Positions 1 through 8,885 of a stretch of DNA of 64,000 bases are shown here, one piece after another. Numbering within the stretch: position 1 is the stretch's first letter; each line of letters begins with the position of its first letter. Below the pieces are notes generated by a model, which made no database searches, was not told where the DNA came from, and was given only the letters and a program-made list of their open reading frames with translations. Origin of the DNA: Desulfobacula sp. (GTDB lineage: Bacteria; Desulfobacterota; Desulfobacteria; Desulfobacterales; Desulfobacteraceae); assembly GCA_023701135.1 (NCBI GenBank), contig JAMPXP010000001.1, positions 186,001 through 250,000 on the forward strand, written 5' to 3'. Both the position numbers and the translations under genes were made by a program.

Positions 1-1859
1 TCAATTGTGATCAGTGTAATTATAGTGGCTTCAGATCCACTGGCATAATCTGTTTTGCCGGATAGGAAATTTTCAATCATGCGGGTCATGGGTTTCTTCT
101 TGAAATATCCTCTGTTAAGCGTTGAAGTATCCAATAAAATTTCACGAACAAAATCAGAGAGTTTTTTTACAAGCCATTCTCCGATGGGCATTGCAAATCC
201 CTGTTTTTTTTTATTCAAGGTATGAGCAGGAAGCATTGGGCGTAAAGCCTCTCTCATAATATATTTTTGCTGGGGTCCTCTGATTTTTAAATTCGGGGGA
301 ACTTTTAGGATAAATTCAACCAGGTCATTGTCATGAAACGGACTGATAGCATTCAAGGCGTGAGCTGAAGTCATCCGTTCGACTTTAATCATTAAATCAT
401 CCACCGCATAAGAAAGAACATCAAAATATAAAAGTTTGTTCAGCAACCCTTCACTCTTCACTTCCTTATACATGGTTCGTGCAATAGACATTGGATCTGT
501 CTTATAATTAACATCCAGCAAAGCATCATCATAAAGATGACATTTTAGCCATGGCGGTACCGGCATGCTCATCAGAATGCGCTGTTCCTCAAGTGGGAAT
601 GTTTCACGGTAAAGAAATCTTTTGGTTTTATCAATAATGCCGTTGCTTCCTGCTGTCAGTTTCATTCGAGTCACAAATTGATTTAAATATTCATTCCTAA
701 GCAACCGCTTAAACACAGAATCGTTTTTTTCTCGAGCCAGTGCAAACCGATGGTGACCTGAGCCACCGATTAACTGATCCGGAAAATCACCGGTTAAAAC
801 AGTATTAATTCTTTCTTTTGCAAGTTTTGCTGCATAATAGGATGGTATGGCAGATGTATCGGAAAAAGGGGCATCGTGATGCCACACTATTTTTTTAAGC
901 AGATCTGGAAAATCATTATCAAATTTTACTTTAATCAGGTATTGGTCCAAACTTAAATGGTTTGCAACAATTCTAGCGTCTTCGGTTTCATCGTATGCCT
1001 TTTCTTCAAAACCGGCAGTAAACACTTTAAAAGACTGTCCTTTCAATTTTTTCATTATAGCTACAACGCCGCTTGTATCAAGCCCGCCACTGAGAAAGGC
1101 ACCTGCCTCCGGGTATCTTCTTATTCTTCGGTCTACTGCGGTCATAAAAATTTCATGGAAAGCTTCAATAGATTCAGAATCACTTAAAAATTTTTCATTT
1201 TTATGGTAACCCAATTTCCAGTATTGTTTATTTTTTGTGTCTATATCTTTAAATTCAAGCACATGGCCAGGCTGAACCTGATGAATGGATTTGAACAAAG
1301 TATCCGGATTGGGAACATGACCATAGGAAAGAAAATTATTCATGGAGGTCAAGTCTACTGATTTGCGGCTTGTTTGAATAGCTGTAATAGCCTTTATTTC
1401 AGAAGCAAAAATGATGGCGTTCTCTGTTCTGGTATAATATAAGGGTTTTGTCCCTAGTCGATCCTTTGCGAGCAGTAGTTTTTTTTGTTTTCCATCCCAT
1501 ATTGCAAGCGAAAATGAACCATCTATCTCACTGAGAAAATCATCCCCTTTCTTCAAATACCATTCAAGAATTATTTCTGCATCCAACATGTCAGGACCGA
1601 GTATTTTTTCCTGATTCAATATATTGAAGACGCTACCATCCACGCAGACAAAAATTTCATTGGTGTCAGTATATGCAAGGACTTTTCCGACACATTCATG
1701 GTCGTGAAATCTTGCGCCCAATATGCCGATATTTTCCAAAAAAGCCTTATCTTTATTCAATGCTCTATGCCGGATGGTTTCGAGCATCAGGTCGCAATTT
1801 TTCTGATACTCCATATTTCCTGTTCCCTTAAAGCCTATAATACCTACAATACCACCCAT
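1..1859 (-). CDS. Asparagine-synthase-like protein, catalytic Cys replaced by Gly (3' end beyond window)
   Basis: About 619 codons are visible and the frame is still open at the window edge. The fold is that of glutamine-dependent asparagine synthase: an N-terminal Ntn-type domain, then an ATP-pyrophosphatase synthetase domain with the PP-loop SGGLDTSG near residue 253. The start is firm: AAAGGA lies 7 nt upstream of the ATG. The protein begins MGGIVGI where the family has MCGIVGI, so the glutaminase nucleophile Cys2 is Gly. The glutamine-pocket motif (usually NGEIYN) reads DGSVFN, and the synthetase motif near residue 350 reads TGDFPDQL in place of a GDGADEL-like motif. Inference: it cannot use glutamine in the normal way and may use free ammonia, another amine, or serve a different acyl-AMP reaction. 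It is the last visible gene of the exosortase locus, where amidotransferases of this kind are common, 31 nt after the rhodanese gene. Confidence 0.85.
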   Translation of the reverse strand, partial: MGGIVGIIGFKGTGNMEYQKNCDLMLETIRHRALNKDKAFLENIGILGARFHDHECVGKVLAYTDTNEIFVCVDGSVFNILNQEKILGPDMLDAEIILEWYLKKGDDFLSEIDGSFSLAIWDGKQKKLLLAKDRLGTKPLYYTRTENAIIFASEIKAITAIQTSRKSVDLTSMNNFLSYGHVPNPDTLFKSIHQVQPGHVLEFKDIDTKNKQYWKLGYHKNEKFLSDSESIEAFHEIFMTAVDRRIRRYPEAGAFLSGGLDTSGVVAIMKKLKGQSFKVFTAGFEEKAYDETEDARIVANHLSLDQYLIKVKFDNDFPDLLKKIVWHHDAPFSDTSAIPSYYAAKLAKERINTVLTGDFPDQLIGGSGHHRFALAREKNDSVFKRLLRNEYLNQFVTRMKLTAGSNGIIDKTKRFLYRETFPLEEQRILMSMPVPPWLKCHLYDDALLDVNYKTDPMSIARTMYKEVKSEGLLNKLLYFDVLSYAVDDLMIKVERMTSAHALNAISPFHDNDLVEFILKVPPNLKIRGPQQKYIMREALRPMLPAHTLNKKKQGFAMPIGEWLVKKLSDFVREILLDTSTLNRGYFKKKPMTRMIENFLSGKTDYASGSEATIITLITI

Positions 1860-1890
1860 GTGTTATCCTTTGAAAAATCTCGATAATTGA

Positions 1891-2358
1891 CTAATTGATT
1901 CTTTGCATTTTGCCATCCGGTCCCATAACCTCCATCCAACCCCAGGGGGTCACCCAGATAAACCCAACTTGTTTCATGGCTGCCAACCCATTATCAATGA
2001 TATAAACCTTTTTAAACCCTTTTTTCTTAAGCTTCAGCGCCACACTGGAACTGTATCCTTCCCAATGGCCTCAATCACAGTAGACGCCGATAAGTTGCTC
2101 CTTTGGAAAGTTAAGTTTCATTTTATCAACCTTAAGGTGATCCAGATAATAAGCTCCCAGCACACTGGCCTTTTGTTTATTCTCACCAGGATGGACATCC
2201 AAAAGGACAATTTTTTTTTGTTGAGATAAAATAAAGGCATTTTGTGCGCTGAGACGGGGCAATTTTTTCATTTCTGAGTACTCATCCCCATATACTCTTC
2301 CGGCAATAAACACGGTCATAACTATTGAAAAAACCATTATTTTTTTTAGGCATCCCAT
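1891..2358 (-). CDS. Secreted rhodanese-like protein with in-frame UGA, probable selenoprotein
   Basis: The reading frame starts at an ATG behind a strong AGGAGGT (5 nt spacing). It encodes a hydrophobic signal sequence (residues 1-24, cleavage likely after VYG) and the first half of a rhodanese domain ending in YCD, then meets TGA at 2071-2073 (codon 96). The same frame continues without interruption for 59 codons to a TAG at 1891. It reads GHWEGYSSSVALKLKKKGF and then KVYIIDNGL, which is the expected second half of a rhodanese domain (Ser-rich loop, VA..L...GF.KVY, GL). The UGA sits where many rhodaneses have a second cysteine (YC-x-C). Read as selenocysteine, the protein is 155 residues with C94-D95-U96. 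A hairpin lies directly after the UGA. Alternatives are a recent nonsense mutation or a sequencing error of TGT/TGC. The intact downstream frame and conserved motif favour Sec. It lies between the GNAT-like gene and the AsnB-like gene. Confidence 0.72.
2043..2067 (-). promoter_or_regulatory. Candidate bacterial SECIS hairpin after the rhodanese UGA
   Basis: On the coding strand, CAUUGGGA pairs with UUCCAGUG (8 bp, two of them G-U) around a 9-nt loop AGGAUACAG. The stem starts 4 nt after the UGA. Bacterial SECIS elements lie just downstream of the UGA and carry a G in the first two loop positions; here G is the second loop base. The loop begins about 12 nt after the UGA, slightly closer than typical, so the fit is suggestive only. 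Confidence 0.45.
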
Positions 2359-2385
2359 ATAACACCTCCTGAATATGAAAAATAT

Positions 2386-3072
2386 TTAAGTCTTTAATGT
2401 ATCAAGATTTATGATTTTTCTACGGTGAGGGTTGTGCAGGCTTGCTTTGGATTGAATCCAATCCACACAGATTTCACGATTCCGGTATTGAATAAATAAA
2501 AGCTTACCGACCACATGCCCCCCAAGCCGGCTATGAACATCAATAGAATTATTATTAAGTGTACTGATTCTGCTATAAATATATTTGATATTCCGATTAG
2601 CTAAAAACTCAAATGCAAAGTCCCATAAAATGGAAAAAGCCGGAGTTAATCGATATTCATCCAATATCCACAAATCAAAATCCCAGGCAATTTCATTCCC
2701 CATTTTTAAATCACAAAACAAAATGTCTTCCTGGTATTTCTTTAGAATTATCCATAAAAATCCGATTGGATTCTGATCTTTGAGCACAACAAGGCAAATA
2801 GATTTCTGACCAAACCTGTAATCCAGTGTTTTGCGGGAAACTGGGAAGACTTTAAGCATGTCATGATATTGATCTAAAATTCTAACCGTGTAGCTTTTTT
2901 TTAAGAAAGACGGAACCTTTATCCTTTTTTGATCAACCGGCAGTAAAAAAAGGTAAATAAATTGGATGAAAATCTTATCTGAGATATAACCAAGTAACCG
3001 TTTTATAAAATAAACCGCATAGATAAAAAATCCATGCTCTTTAATACCATCTTTTATTTTATGTAAAAACAT
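2386..3072 (-). CDS. GNAT-like acyltransferase of the exosortase cassette
   Basis: The protein has 228 residues, with a basic and hydrophobic N-terminus (residues 15-50) and then a region resembling a GCN5-related N-acetyltransferase fold. Visible features are beta strands SICLVVLKDQNPIGFLWIIL, an acidic central segment DFDLWILDEYRLTPAF, and a C-terminal pair NNNSIDVHSRLGG and VVGKLLFIQYR typical of the GNAT helix-strand end. No strict acetyl-CoA Q/RxxGxG/A loop is clear, so the catalytic assignment is inference. It lies 21 nt after the decarboxylase gene and 27 nt before the rhodanese gene, so it is probably co-transcribed with both. It could transfer an acyl group from the nearby carrier protein. 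Confidence 0.6.
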   Translation of the reverse strand: MFLHKIKDGIKEHGFFIYAVYFIKRLLGYISDKIFIQFIYLFLLPVDQKRIKVPSFLKKSYTVRILDQYHDMLKVFPVSRKTLDYRFGQKSICLVVLKDQNPIGFLWIILKKYQEDILFCDLKMGNEIAWDFDLWILDEYRLTPAFSILWDFAFEFLANRNIKYIYSRISTLNNNSIDVHSRLGGHVVGKLLFIQYRNREICVDWIQSKASLHNPHRRKIINLDTLKT

Positions 3073-3093
3073 TCTTACTCCGGAAAAAGCAAT

Positions 3094-4353
3094 TTAACTC
3101 TGAACGAAAATCTCTCTGGGCGGTTCATGCCCAAGGAAGAGAAGTGGACTGGCAGAATAACCATAAGCGCCCGAATTCATGAAGACGATAAGATCCCCTT
3201 CACGAGATTTTGGGAGATCGATTTTAGAACCTAAAAGATCGAGAGGGGTGCACAGCGGCCCCACAACATCGACCTGTTCACATTCGGAGCCTGATACATT
3301 TGTCCCCATGATGATGGGAAAATTTTTTCTTAAGACTTGTCCAAAATTACCAGATGCCGCAAGATGGTGGTTCATTCCACCATCTGTAATTAAAAATGTT
3401 TTTCCCCTGGACTTTTTTTTATACAAAATCTTGGTGACATATATCCCGGATTCACCGACCAAGTATCTTCCCAATTCGATCACAAAAACCGCATTTGGAA
3501 ACTTAGGCTTATAGATTTGAATTAAGGATGCTAATCGACTGCCAATAGCACTGATATCCAGTTCTTCATCTTTGTTAAAATATGGGATTCCAAATCCGCC
3601 CCCCAGGTTAAGCATTCGTATGGATTCAGAAGCTTCCCCTGCGAGTTGAAGGCACAGTTTCAAGGATTGTTCCATAACATCGGTTATTGAATCGGCGCTT
3701 AAATTTTGTGAACCCGTGTAAATATGGAATCCCTGAAACTTTACAGGAAAATTGGAAATCTTTCCCAGCAAGCCCGGTATTCTTTCTGCATCTATTCCAA
3801 ATTGCTTTGCACCCCCTCCCATTTTAACACCTGACCCATGGAGTTCAAAATCTGGATTTATCCGGATAGAAATTTTCGGAATTTTATTTTGTCGTTTTGC
3901 CACCTCGGCAATCAACTCCAATTCTCTTTCTGATTCTATATTAATAGACCCGATACCAACCTGGACTGCATAGGAAAGTTCATCAATGGTTTTACCTGGG
4001 CCTGCAAAACTTACTGTTTCTGGATTGCCTCCTGATGTTATAATGGCTTTGATTTCCCCTGCTGATGCAGCATCAAAACCATCCACCAGCCCAACCATTC
4101 CCTTTAACAGTTTTATGGATGGATTTGCTTTGGCAGCATAAAACAGTTTTATCTCTGGCGGCATACACTGCCGGAAAAGCGATATTTTTTTTCTAATAAT
4201 TGAATGGTCATACAAATAAAAAGGTGTTCCATATCCGGTCGCCCAGTCAGTCAGCTTTTTACCAGCTATAATTAGCTGATTTTCTTTCACCTCAAAATTT
4301 TTCAGCGATCCTTGAATTACTTTTGATTGAATCATTAATACATGTCCATTCAA
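3094..4353 (-). CDS. PLP-dependent decarboxylase, exosortase A-associated type
   Basis: The protein has 419 residues and belongs to the fold III ornithine/diaminopimelate decarboxylase family. The PLP-binding lysine is in FYAAKANPS (about residue 70), the glycine-rich phosphate site is LNLGGGFGIPY, the HIYTGSQN strand follows, and the C-terminal active-site motif GPLCTPLDLL carries the catalytic Cys. The family decarboxylates a basic or meso amino acid to an amine; a subfamily is restricted to exosortase A loci. Its start overlaps the stop of the AMP-ligase gene (ATGA), implying translational coupling. Inference: it supplies an amine, or processes an amino acid, for the product of the ligase/ACP pair. 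The substrate is unknown. Confidence 0.88.
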   Translation of the reverse strand: MNGHVLMIQSKVIQGSLKNFEVKENQLIIAGKKLTDWATGYGTPFYLYDHSIIRKKISLFRQCMPPEIKLFYAAKANPSIKLLKGMVGLVDGFDAASAGEIKAIITSGGNPETVSFAGPGKTIDELSYAVQVGIGSINIESERELELIAEVAKRQNKIPKISIRINPDFELHGSGVKMGGGAKQFGIDAERIPGLLGKISNFPVKFQGFHIYTGSQNLSADSITDVMEQSLKLCLQLAGEASESIRMLNLGGGFGIPYFNKDEELDISAIGSRLASLIQIYKPKFPNAVFVIELGRYLVGESGIYVTKILYKKKSRGKTFLITDGGMNHHLAASGNFGQVLRKNFPIIMGTNVSGSECEQVDVVGPLCTPLDLLGSKIDLPKSREGDLIVFMNSGAYGYSASPLLFLGHEPPREIFVQS

Positions 4354-5951
4354 TGGTTATCTAATTTTTCATTTTCTAATTTTTTTAAAAGAGTTACATC
4401 AATTTTCCCTGTACCTGTCATAGGTAAATCTTCAAGAAATTCAACATATCTTGGCATCATAAACTGAGGAAGTGTTTGTGCACAATGATCCATCAGCTCA
4501 TCTTCTGTTAAAGTCACATTTTCATTGAGTGCAACAAAAACCTTAATGCTTTGCCCTCTGATTGAATCAGGTATGCCAATTGCTGCGACAAGTTTCACCT
4601 TTTCAATTTTATAAATCACTTCTTCAATTTCAGACGGACTGATTCTATGACCATAGCATTTAATCATATAATCCTGGCGGCCTACAAAATATAAATACCC
4701 GTCCTCATCTTTTTTTACAATATCTCCGGTATAAACGACCCGTTCGGTGGATTGAAAGCCATCCGGCAAAAACGGATTAAGCTTGAACATTTTTGCTGTT
4801 TTATCCGGGTCTGCCCAATATCCAAGCGACACTGTCGGTCCGCGATGCACCAGTTCGCCTGCCTCTTCTGGTTTACAAAGCTCCCCTTTCTTATTCACAA
4901 CTATCATTTCACAACCGGGGATGGCCTTTCCCATAGAGGTTGGACGAATGTTAATCTGATCCGGAGGAAGATAGGTTGACCGAAAAGCTTCTGTCAGTCC
5001 ATACATTAAAAATATTTTTGTGTCTGGAAAAACTTTTTTCAATTTTTCAATTGCTTTTGTTGGCAATGTTCCACCCGTATTTGTGATATAGCGAAGATCC
5101 TTGAACTGATTTTTGAAAACTGGTGACCCGATTTGAAGAAGCAGAAGCCAGACCGTTGGTATTCCGGCAAAACCTGTGATTTTCTCTTTTAACATGACAT
5201 CAACCAGTTCACCGGGAAAGCTAAATGATTTCATGATATAGGTCATCCCCATCAAGGCACATGAGGTGAGTTGGTTCAGTCCGGCATCAAAACTTAACGG
5301 TAAGACACCCATCAATCTGTCAGACTCTATATTTCCAACATAAGAAGTAACAATTCTTGCGCCAACAGTCAGATTGTCATGGGAAACCATAACACCTTTC
5401 GGCTTTCCGGTTGATCCGGAAGTATACAATAGTGCTGCAAGATCGTTGCCGATGCATTCGTCCGGCAAATCAGATACCCTTGCCCGGCTGTTTACGATTT
5501 CCTCAAAATTATAACATTTAATCGATAAATCCTTTGTCCAATAAGGCACATCACCCGAAACTAAAATATATTCTAAAAAACTCCAGTTCTTAATCTGTTT
5601 TTTCAGCAACTCAAGTCGCTGGGCGTCTAAAATAAGACCCTTAAGGGTGCAGTTATTGGCTATGTGATCGACCTGTTCACCATGAAGGAGTGAATTAATC
5701 GGAACATAAACGCCCCCGGCTTTTAAAATACCGAAAAACGAGAATGCCTGCTCTAATGAGTGAGACAGAAAAACACCGACTCTGTCTCCTCTTTTAGTCC
5801 CTGCGTCTTTGAGTACATGGGAAATCCTGTTTGTAACATCTTCTGTTTCCTGGTAAGAAAATCTTCTCTGGTCCTGAACGAGTGCTTCCTTATCAGGATG
5901 TTTTGCAGCGCTATCCCGCAGCAGATGGTGCATTAGATATTGCATTTTCAT
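4350..5951 (-). CDS. Acyl-CoA/acyl-ACP ligase (AMP-forming), exosortase A-associated type
   Basis: The protein has 533 residues and belongs to the ANL adenylating superfamily. It shows the P-loop-like motif LLYTSGSTGKPKGVMVSH (about residue 190), the A5 motif MYGLTEAFRS, the A7/A8 motif YTGDIVKKDEDGYLYFVGR with the hinge, and the A10 lysine in TGTGKID. It activates a carboxylic acid as an acyl-adenylate and passes it to a thiol, most likely the phosphopantetheine of the carrier protein encoded just upstream. The third codon is also ATG and is better spaced from the AAGGA, so the true start may be 5945. The gene is coupled to the decarboxylase downstream. Confidence 0.88.
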   Translation of the reverse strand: MKMQYLMHHLLRDSAAKHPDKEALVQDQRRFSYQETEDVTNRISHVLKDAGTKRGDRVGVFLSHSLEQAFSFFGILKAGGVYVPINSLLHGEQVDHIANNCTLKGLILDAQRLELLKKQIKNWSFLEYILVSGDVPYWTKDLSIKCYNFEEIVNSRARVSDLPDECIGNDLAALLYTSGSTGKPKGVMVSHDNLTVGARIVTSYVGNIESDRLMGVLPLSFDAGLNQLTSCALMGMTYIMKSFSFPGELVDVMLKEKITGFAGIPTVWLLLLQIGSPVFKNQFKDLRYITNTGGTLPTKAIEKLKKVFPDTKIFLMYGLTEAFRSTYLPPDQINIRPTSMGKAIPGCEMIVVNKKGELCKPEEAGELVHRGPTVSLGYWADPDKTAKMFKLNPFLPDGFQSTERVVYTGDIVKKDEDGYLYFVGRQDYMIKCYGHRISPSEIEEVIYKIEKVKLVAAIGIPDSIRGQSIKVFVALNENVTLTEDELMDHCAQTLPQFMMPRYVEFLEDLPMTGTGKIDVTLLKKLENEKLDNH

Positions 5952-5984
5952 ATCCTTAATAAACCTATAAAGATCAGACGATTT

Positions 5985-6239
5985 TTAGTTTACTGGCGTT
6001 TCTTTATTTTCTATGAACCTTATAATATCCAAAATTGTATTGAAATTCTCAGGTGTCAAATCGTCTTCTTCAATATTAACACCCAATTCTTCGATTAAAT
6101 AATTAACAATTTCCAGGATACCTAATGAGTCAATGATTCCTGTTTCAAGTAAAGGATCATCGTAATTAATATTTTTTTTTCTGGCCAAAGGAAAGGTTGA
6201 TAAAATAAATTGTTTTATCTTTTCTTTTAAATTTTGCAT
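5985..6239 (-). CDS. Acyl carrier protein
   Basis: A small acidic protein of 84 residues. Its core LLETGIIDSLGILEIVNYL carries the DSLG phosphopantetheine attachment serine (about residue 39). The length and four-helix pattern fit the ACP/PCP family. It lies 33 nt before the acyl-AMP ligase, so it is the probable acceptor of that ligase's acyl group. This is not the fatty-acid synthesis ACP context; it is a dedicated carrier in the polysaccharide/exosortase locus. Confidence 0.88.
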   Translation of the reverse strand: MQNLKEKIKQFILSTFPLARKKNINYDDPLLETGIIDSLGILEIVNYLIEELGVNIEEDDLTPENFNTILDIIRFIENKETPVN

Positions 6240-6285
6240 TGTTGTCCTCTTGCTAAAGTGATCCTCTAATATAAATGGATTGCGG

Positions 6286-7734
6286 CTATGAAATCAAATC
6301 TTTACCCAAAGATCGAATTTCTGTATACGTGTCTTTTGAAAAAATATAATAATACCATAGAAAAACAATAATTCCTGAAAAAATAGAAATCCCCATGGTT
6401 GTAAACGAAATGGTTTTGTTTGAAAATAAATAAAATTTTATAAAAAATCCGGAAATAACCATTAATAAAGATCCAAAAAAGGCATGACGAACAGTTTTAA
6501 AGGTCTCGGTAAATGTAATCTGTATTTCCTTTTTAATTAAGAAAAGTAAATAAAAGGATAAAACAGGGAAACACAGCATCCAGCTTATAGCGACACCGGA
6601 TATACCAAAATTTACTCCAATTAAAAAACTGGCCGGTAAAAGAATAGATGAATATAAAGAATACCTGAATGCGGCGTTAACATTGCCTTTTACTTTTAGA
6701 ATAACCAGCAAAAATCCGGTATAGGATCTAAAAATTGCCCAGACGCAAAATATCCGCAAAACGAAAAGACTAGGCAGCCATTTATCAGATAAAATCAACA
6801 CAATGATATCTTCAGATATCAAAAAAATTCCCAAGAAAACCGGGAAGGCAAAAAGCGAAATTAATTGAAAAACTTTATAAAAATAATTTCTGAACTGTTC
6901 ATTATCATTTTGTAATTTTGCAAAAACAGGGAAAGTGACCTTGTTGGTTATAGCTATAACCCTTGTAATAGGCATCTTGGCCAGAGAAAGCGCAACCTGA
7001 TAATATCCTAAGGCATTCTGACCCAAAAATCGACCAATGATTATTGAATCACTGCTCTGGTTAAAATATTCCAGAAGGGATTGACCCGTTGCGGTCACCC
7101 CATATCGAATCATTTTTTTAATATCACCCAAGCGAAAATAAAATTTCAGCTCCCACTTGGAAAGGATAAATATTAATACACATGAAGACAAATCTTTAAA
7201 CACCTGGCTTAATATTAAACTCCATACCCCCAGGCCCATAATCGCCATGATAAGGCAGGATGCAATCCCTACAATTCCAGAACTAAGCTCTGCAAACCCC
7301 CTTCTTTTGAACTCAAACTTTTTAGCCATCAGTACAAAGGGGATTTCCTGTATGGCAAGAAAAATAGTGCTTATGGATAAAACTCTTATTAATGGAACAA
7401 TGGCTTCATTCGAGAAAAAATATCCGCAGGGTATGGCCAAAAACCATGACAATACATACAGAATCAGCCCAATAATTGTAGTAAGCCAGAAAGCACTATG
7501 GCTTTCGCCGTCTGTCAGGTCTGCTTTTTGTAGAACAGCAAGCCCGATACCCAGATCATAGATGATAATTAAAATGCCCTGGTACACCAAGGCCATTCCG
7601 AAAAGGCCGTAGTCCGCCGGGGTGAGTATCCGCATAACAATAATGCTGGAGACCATCGAAATGATTTGCCCGATGATCTTTGTCGCCCCGACCCAGAATA
7701 CGCTTTTGACAGCTTGCTGCCTCAATTGAGTCAT
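6286..7734 (-). CDS. Polysaccharide flippase, Wzx/MOP family
   Basis: The protein has 482 residues and is highly hydrophobic, with about 12 to 14 predicted membrane segments. It carries the N-terminal amphipathic start and first helix pattern of the MOP/Wzx family (SVFWVGATKIIGQIISMVSS, then RILTPADYGLFGMALVYQG). It should move lipid-linked repeat units across the inner membrane. The end of the acyltransferase-3 gene start is only a few bases away, and the ACP gene follows at 46 nt. The base composition is clearly AT-rich compared with the export genes at 20-29 kb. Confidence 0.88.
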   Translation of the reverse strand: MTQLRQQAVKSVFWVGATKIIGQIISMVSSIIVMRILTPADYGLFGMALVYQGILIIIYDLGIGLAVLQKADLTDGESHSAFWLTTIIGLILYVLSWFLAIPCGYFFSNEAIVPLIRVLSISTIFLAIQEIPFVLMAKKFEFKRRGFAELSSGIVGIASCLIMAIMGLGVWSLILSQVFKDLSSCVLIFILSKWELKFYFRLGDIKKMIRYGVTATGQSLLEYFNQSSDSIIIGRFLGQNALGYYQVALSLAKMPITRVIAITNKVTFPVFAKLQNDNEQFRNYFYKVFQLISLFAFPVFLGIFLISEDIIVLILSDKWLPSLFVLRIFCVWAIFRSYTGFLLVILKVKGNVNAAFRYSLYSSILLPASFLIGVNFGISGVAISWMLCFPVLSFYLLFLIKKEIQITFTETFKTVRHAFFGSLLMVISGFFIKFYLFSNKTISFTTMGISIFSGIIVFLWYYYIFSKDTYTEIRSLGKDLIS

Positions 7735-7741
7735 TATCTAA

Positions 7742-8875
7742 TCACTTTTTTGAATAATAATGTTGAAAAATTGAGGCAAAATTCATTCGTGCCGCCATGT
7801 GATGCAAAATCAAGGATGCAAAAATAAGGATACAAAAATACAAAATAAATAAAGAAATATGAAAATCATTTTTCCCAAAGAAAAAATTATATTTGATCAA
7901 AAATGCACCATGGATTAAAAAAAACTCATAGGAAATTTTTCCCACCAGATTCAAAAAATGACTTATAACTCCGCAAGTTCCAACAAAGAAAACCACAGAA
8001 ATGATAGACAAACTAAAAACGATGCTTTTGGCCTCTTCTAAAAACAAAGTAAAAATATATGGAAGGTACTCTTTTAGCAAATCCGAAATATACAGGTTCA
8101 TCAACAAGGCTGTTATTATTCCAAGTAAGCCTGCAAATCCGATTATATTGATATTTTTAATGACAATGGTTTTGATCGGATTGTAATAGAACCCCAGAAA
8201 ACATCCCGTAAAAAAAGAAAAAATCTGATACCAGCCAAAATGACTCACATAATAATCAAATACAAATATAAAACATGAACTAACAAAAATTATAGGCAAA
8301 AAATAACGACCATATCTAACCTTTGCACTTAGAATAAAGATTAAATACCAAAGGATTATAAAGGTAATAAACCATCGGACATAGTCAATATGTTTTGTGG
8401 TTTCAGATATGTTAATACCCATAAAAGTCAAGCATATGTCTTTTAACGAATAGGTCCTGTCTAACAGAAAAAAATCCAGGATCAATATCACAACTGTTGC
8501 AATCCAGTAGGCCGCGAACAGCTTGCTTATCCGTTTGAAAAAAAAAGATTTAACACTATATGAATTTGCTATATTGGAACGGGTTAATCCAAACCCCGAT
8601 AAAATTAAAAACAGAGAAACCCCTTCACCACTCAGGACAATTGCCGCTTTTTGGGTTGTAACATGCACCCACAAATGACCGATAACAATTAATATAATAG
8701 CTATGCCCTTGATTTGATCTGTTTGATGAAGATCTAAAAATGTCGTGTGATTCTCTCTATTAAAAGTAAGGATAGAGACAAAAACAAAAAGCATGAACAA
8801 AAATAAGTTTATTTTATTGGGGTTTTCAATAAATAATTTTTGTATTTCAAAATTCAAAAAGGAAATATCGGGCAT
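7742..8875 (-). CDS. Membrane acyltransferase, acyltransferase-3 family
   Basis: The protein has 377 residues and about ten hydrophobic segments. It contains the family signature KGIAIILIVIGHLWVH, with its catalytic-type His near residue 65, then SLFLILSGFGLTRS. Members O-acylate sugars on surface polysaccharides from the periplasmic or cytoplasmic face. Its place between the flippase and a deacetylase suggests it decorates the exported glycan. The first residues before the domain are an additional hydrophobic segment. Confidence 0.85.
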   Translation of the reverse strand: MPDISFLNFEIQKLFIENPNKINLFLFMLFVFVSILTFNRENHTTFLDLHQTDQIKGIAIILIVIGHLWVHVTTQKAAIVLSGEGVSLFLILSGFGLTRSNIANSYSVKSFFFKRISKLFAAYWIATVVILILDFFLLDRTYSLKDICLTFMGINISETTKHIDYVRWFITFIILWYLIFILSAKVRYGRYFLPIIFVSSCFIFVFDYYVSHFGWYQIFSFFTGCFLGFYYNPIKTIVIKNINIIGFAGLLGIITALLMNLYISDLLKEYLPYIFTLFLEEAKSIVFSLSIISVVFFVGTCGVISHFLNLVGKISYEFFLIHGAFLIKYNFFFGKNDFHISLFILYFCILIFASLILHHMAARMNFASIFQHYYSKK

Positions 8876-8885
8876 TTGAAAAGAA

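Noticed and set aside
1903-2229. Plus-strand reading frame of 108 codons opposite the rhodanese gene
   Set aside because: It is the reverse strand of the UGA-containing rhodanese frame, has no ribosome site and no recognisable domain.
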